From NCBI GenBank assembly GCA_017455225.1, contig JAFTBL010000042.1, positions 1 through 16,869 of the forward strand: DNA of 16,869 bases. The letters are read 5' to 3'. This document shows positions 14,459-16,869 of the stretch, piece after piece. Under the pieces are notes generated by a model that worked only from the letters and a program-made list of their open reading frames with translations, searched no databases and had not been told where the DNA came from. Each line of letters starts with the position of its first letter. Positions within the stretch are counted from its first letter, which is position 1. Source of the stretch: Oscillospiraceae bacterium. Lineage in GTDB: Bacteria > Bacillota_A > Clostridia > Oscillospirales > Oscillospiraceae. Position numbers and translations under genes: made by a program.

Positions 14459-15745
14459 ATGAAGCTGGAGTTCGGTTACGGCCATACCACCCAGACGGTG
14501 GAGGTGCCGGAGAAAAACCTGCTGGCGGTGCTGACCGCCAACCCCATGGCCCATGAGCGCCGAGGGGAGGAAGCCGTCCGCTGGGCGCTGGATCACCCCA
14601 TCGGCAGCCGTCCCCTTCACGCGCTGGCGCGGCCGGGGCAGAAGGTGGCGATCATCACCAGCGACGTGTCCCGCCCCCTGCCCAGCTATGAGGTGCTGCC
14701 CGCCGTGCTGGACGAGCTGTACCGGGCGGGGGTTGCAAAGGAGGACGTCACCGTGGTGCTGGCGCTGGGCAGCCACCGCCGCCACACGGAGGACGAGCGG
14801 CGCCGTCTGGTGGGCGAGCGGTGCTGGAACGAGGTGCGGGTGGAGGACAGCGACCCGGCGGACTGTGTGCGCATGGGGATCACCTCCCGGGGCACGCCGG
14901 TGGATATCACCCGCACGGTGGCACAGGCGGATCTCCGCATTTGCCTCGGCAACATCGAGTTCCACTATTTTGCCGGCTACTCCGGCGGCGCCAAGGCATT
15001 GATGCCCGGTGTTTCCACGCCGGAGGCCATCCAGTGCAATCACCGTATGATGGTGTCGCCGGATGCCTGCGCCGGCAAGCTGGAGGGCAACCCCATCCGC
15101 GCCGACATCGAGGAGGCGGAGCGCCTTTGTCCCGTCGGCTTCATCGTCAACGCCGTGCTGGACGAGCACAAGCGCATCGTGTACGCCGTGGCGGGCGACG
15201 TGACGCAGGCCCACCGGGCGGGCTGCCGGTATCTGGATCAGATGTACCGCAAGCCCATCCCTCGCCGGGCGGATATCGTGCTGGTCAGTCAGGGCGGCGC
15301 CCCCAAGGACGCCAATCTCTACCAGACCCAGAAGGCACTGGAAAATGCCAAGTACGCGGTGAAAGAGGGCGGCACCGTCATTGTCATCGGCGCGTGCCCG
15401 GAGGGACTGGGCAGCGCCAAATTCGAGGAGTGGCTGACGCGCTCGCCCTCCGCCCGCCACATGGTGGAGCGGATCGGACGGGATTTTGAATTGGGCGGCC
15501 ACAAGGCTGCCGCCATCGGCATGGTGCTGGAGCACGCCCGCATCGATCTGGTGTCGGAGATGCCGGATGATTTTGTCCGCAGCATCTTCCTCTATCCGCA
15601 GCCCTCGGCGCAGGCCGCCTTTGACGAGGCCATGGCGCGCTATGGGGAAAACGCCTCCGTCATCGCCATGCCCTTCGGCGGCGCCACGCTGCCTGTCGTG
15701 GAGAGGAATATGCCTTTTGAAGGAGGAGCAGAGTATGTTCGATAG
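14459..15745 (+). CDS. LarA-family nickel-dependent 2-hydroxyacid racemase/epimerase
   Basis: This 428-aa enzyme belongs to the lactate racemase (LarA) superfamily, which inverts the 2-hydroxyl carbon of hydroxyacids using a nickel-pincer nucleotide covalently bound to lysine. Visible motifs are SDVSRPLP with Arg72 for the carboxylate, ALGSHRRHT with the proton-transfer His106, GNIEFHYFAGYSGGAKALMPG with His169 and the cofactor Lys179, and CNH with the nickel ligand His195. The spacings His169-Lys179-His195 (10 and 16) equal those of Lactiplantibacillus plantarum LarA (His174, Lys184, His200). The family also includes malate and aldonate (gluconate) epimerases, so lactate should not be assumed. 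Cofactor synthesis genes larB, larC and larE are not in the window. It starts 4 nt after the PGK homologue and overlaps iolE by 11 nt, so translation is probably coupled. Confidence 0.9.
   Translation: MKLEFGYGHTTQTVEVPEKNLLAVLTANPMAHERRGEEAVRWALDHPIGSRPLHALARPGQKVAIITSDVSRPLPSYEVLPAVLDELYRAGVAKEDVTVVLALGSHRRHTEDERRRLVGERCWNEVRVEDSDPADCVRMGITSRGTPVDITRTVAQADLRICLGNIEFHYFAGYSGGAKALMPGVSTPEAIQCNHRMMVSPDACAGKLEGNPIRADIEEAERLCPVGFIVNAVLDEHKRIVYAVAGDVTQAHRAGCRYLDQMYRKPIPRRADIVLVSQGGAPKDANLYQTQKALENAKYAVKEGGTVIVIGACPEGLGSAKFEEWLTRSPSARHMVERIGRDFELGGHKAAAIGMVLEHARIDLVSEMPDDFVRSIFLYPQPSAQAAFDEAMARYGENASVIAMPFGGATLPVVERNMPFEGGAEYVR
15720..15726 (+). promoter_or_regulatory. Ribosome binding site of iolE inside the LarA-family gene
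   Basis: A perfect AAGGAGG lies within the last codons of the LarA-family gene, 8 nt before the ATG at 15735. It decides that start over an in-frame ATG far upstream (15486) and shows that iolE is translated through an overlap with its neighbour. Confidence 0.7.
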
Positions 15746-16637
15746 CCATAAGGTTCAGTTGGGCATCGCGCCCATCGGCTGGTGCAACGACGATATGCCG
15801 GAGCTGGGGGCGGAAAATACCTTCCGCCAGATCGTCAGTGAAATGGCGCTGGCGGGCTATGCCGGCTGTGAGATCGGCAACAAGTTTCCCACCGATCCGG
15901 TGGAGCTGCGCCAGCAGCTGGCGCTGCGGGATCTGCGGGTGGCCAGCCGCTGGTACTCATCCCTTCTTCTGACAAGGCCACTGGAGGAGGAGATCGCGGA
16001 CTTTACGGCGCATCTTGATTTTCTGGCTGCCGTGGGCGCCGACCGGATCAACGTCAGCGAGCAAAGCGGCTCCATTCAAGGGCAGATGGACACCCCCATC
16101 CTCACAGGCTCCCACAAGCCGGTGATGGATGAGCCGCAGTGGCAGCGCTTTGCCGCCGGGCTGAACGAGCTGGGGCGCATTGCCTGCGCCCGCGGCTTCA
16201 AGCTGTGCTACCACCACCATATGGGCACTGTGGTGCAAACGGCGGCGGAGACGGATCGGCTGATGGCCATGACCGATCCCCGGTACGTGTTTTTGTGCTA
16301 CGACACGGGTCACTTTACCTTTGCCGGGGAGGACCCCTTGGCCATACTGCAAAAGTATGTCCACCGGGTGGGCCACGTGCATTTGAAGGATATGCGCCTC
16401 CACGTGGTGGAGAAGGCACGCCGGGAAAACTGGAGTTTTCTGCGCTCTGTAAAGGAAGGTGCCTTTACAGTGCCCGGCGACGGTGACGTGGAGTTCGATC
16501 CGGTGTTCCGGTCGCTCTCCGAGGCGGGCTATCAAGGCTGGCTGCTGGTGGAGGCGGAGCAGGATCCCGCCAAGGCAGACCCGCTGGTCTGCGCCATGAA
16601 GGGCCGGGCCTATATCCGGCAGCATACGGGACTGTAA
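15735..16637 (+). CDS. iolE: Myo-inosose-2 dehydratase (IolE)
   Basis: This 300-aa TIM-barrel protein matches IolE closely. In inositol catabolism IolE dehydrates 2-keto-myo-inositol (scyllo-inosose) to a dihydroxy-cyclohexanedione. Family hallmarks are LGIAPIGWCNDDMPELG (9-25), EMALAGYAGCEIGNKFP, VSEQSGSIQG (107-116), YHHHMGTVVQT (159-169), CYDTGHFTFAGEDP (188-201), GHVHLKDMRL (213-222), VPGDGDVEFDP and EAEQDPAKADP (273-283). Likely metal and catalytic residues include Glu109, His162, Asp190, His193, His216 and Glu273, assigned by position and not by structure. The length is usual. It overlaps the LarA-family gene by 11 nt and is followed 12 nt later by an IolB-like gene. Some IolE relatives act as sugar-acid epimerases, for example in the Thermotoga inositol pathway, but the strong hallmark match favours the dehydratase. 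Confidence 0.93.
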   Translation: MFDSHKVQLGIAPIGWCNDDMPELGAENTFRQIVSEMALAGYAGCEIGNKFPTDPVELRQQLALRDLRVASRWYSSLLLTRPLEEEIADFTAHLDFLAAVGADRINVSEQSGSIQGQMDTPILTGSHKPVMDEPQWQRFAAGLNELGRIACARGFKLCYHHHMGTVVQTAAETDRLMAMTDPRYVFLCYDTGHFTFAGEDPLAILQKYVHRVGHVHLKDMRLHVVEKARRENWSFLRSVKEGAFTVPGDGDVEFDPVFRSLSEAGYQGWLLVEAEQDPAKADPLVCAMKGRAYIRQHTGL

Positions 16638-16649
16638 GGAGGGTGGAGC

Positions 16650-16869
16650 ATGACGTATTTTGAGAAAAGCGCCCTGCAGCGGGGCTACAACGCCTATTTA
16701 AGCGCGGAAAACAACTATATGGCCACCGGTATGAACGTGGGGCTTGTGGTGCTGGAGCCCTGCGACGTCTACACCTATGAAAGCCGCGACAGGGAAGTGG
16801 CGATCCTGCTGCTTGAGGGGGCGGTGCGTTATGCGTGGAACGACCGTACGGCGGAGGCCGTGCGCCCGG
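16650..16869 (+). CDS. iolB: IolB-like 5-deoxy-glucuronate isomerase, N-terminal part (cut by window end)
   Basis: Only the first 73 codons are present, and the gene runs off the window. The start is firm: AAGGAGGG at 16636-16643 precedes the ATG. The visible part is the first beta-strands of a cupin: residues about 27-45 (GMNVGLVVLEPCDVYTYES) followed by REVAILLLEGAVRYAW, which matches the early core of IolB/KduI-type isomerases (a charged 'EVAxLLLSG' strand pair). IolB isomerises 5-deoxy-glucuronate to 2-deoxy-5-keto-gluconate, downstream of IolE and IolD in inositol catabolism. The metal-binding His/Glu motif lies beyond the window and cannot be checked, so a related sugar-acid isomerase remains possible. 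The position 12 nt after iolE supports the assignment. Confidence 0.72.
   Translation, partial: MTYFEKSALQRGYNAYLSAENNYMATGMNVGLVVLEPCDVYTYESRDREVAILLLEGAVRYAWNDRTAEAVRP

Noticed and set aside
13174..14460. 428-codon open frame on the minus strand across the PGK homologue
   Set aside because: It mirrors the PGK gene almost exactly, is low-complexity and His/Gln/Arg-rich, and shows no family motif. It arises from codon bias in a GC-rich gene.
14309..15535. 408-codon minus-strand open frame opposite the LarA-family gene
   Set aside because: The plus-strand protein carries all LarA motifs. The antisense translation has no recognisable domain.
15486..15734. N-terminal extension of IolE starting inside the LarA-family gene
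   Set aside because: The extension is Arg/Pro/Ser-rich shadow sequence. IolE homologues begin at about the ATG at 15735, which has a perfect AAGGAGG.

Overview
The window is a GC-rich (about 60% by eye, not counted), densely packed stretch in which every gene I can support lies on the + strand. Strong AGGAGG-type ribosome sites, CUT1 sugar permeases, a DUF624/YesL protein, a lipoprotein and a signal-peptide protein without outer-membrane features point to a Gram-positive gut-type Clostridia/Oscillospirales anaerobe. That placement is an inference from gene style and composition. I see no rRNA, tRNA, CRISPR array, transposase or phage gene.

Region 1 (59-10143) is a glycan capture and degradation block. 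It holds two ABC sugar permeases (the binding protein and ATPase are not in the window), a cytosolic GH2 beta-mannosidase, a small lipoprotein with a metallothionein-like cysteine cluster, a cytosolic 508-aa protein of unrecognised family, and a 1251-aa secreted DUF4091/GH123-like protein with tandem C-terminal carbohydrate-binding-like modules. A 15-bp perfect hairpin follows at 10156-10196.

Region 2 (10229-16869) starts with a YesL-like membrane protein and continues as a tight metabolic operon: a zinc-dependent medium-chain dehydrogenase, an archaeal-type (type II) GAPDH homologue, an archaeal-type phosphoglycerate kinase homologue, a LarA-family nickel hydroxyacid racemase/epimerase, IolE (inosose dehydratase) and the start of an IolB-like isomerase cut by the window edge.

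The most interesting part is the dehydrogenase-GAPDH-PGK-LarA block (10934-15745). A GAPDH/PGK pair of archaeal type inside a sugar-catabolic operon is unlikely to serve ordinary glycolysis. The PGK homologue lacks one of the arginines that bind the 3-phosphate of 3-phosphoglycerate (Ser66 in the HxGR position), and both dehydrogenases carry an Asp at the end of the second Rossmann strand that suggests NAD. One coherent hypothesis is an NAD-neutral, ATP-spending route that oxidises an aldose to an aldonate, epimerises C2 by LarA, activates the carboxylate by the PGK-like kinase and reduces it back to an aldose by the GAPDH-like enzyme. With the upstream beta-mannosidase this could turn mannose into glucose. 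The adjacent iolE/iolB genes support a competing hypothesis, a cyclitol pathway using an MDR-type inositol dehydrogenase. The sequence alone does not decide between them.
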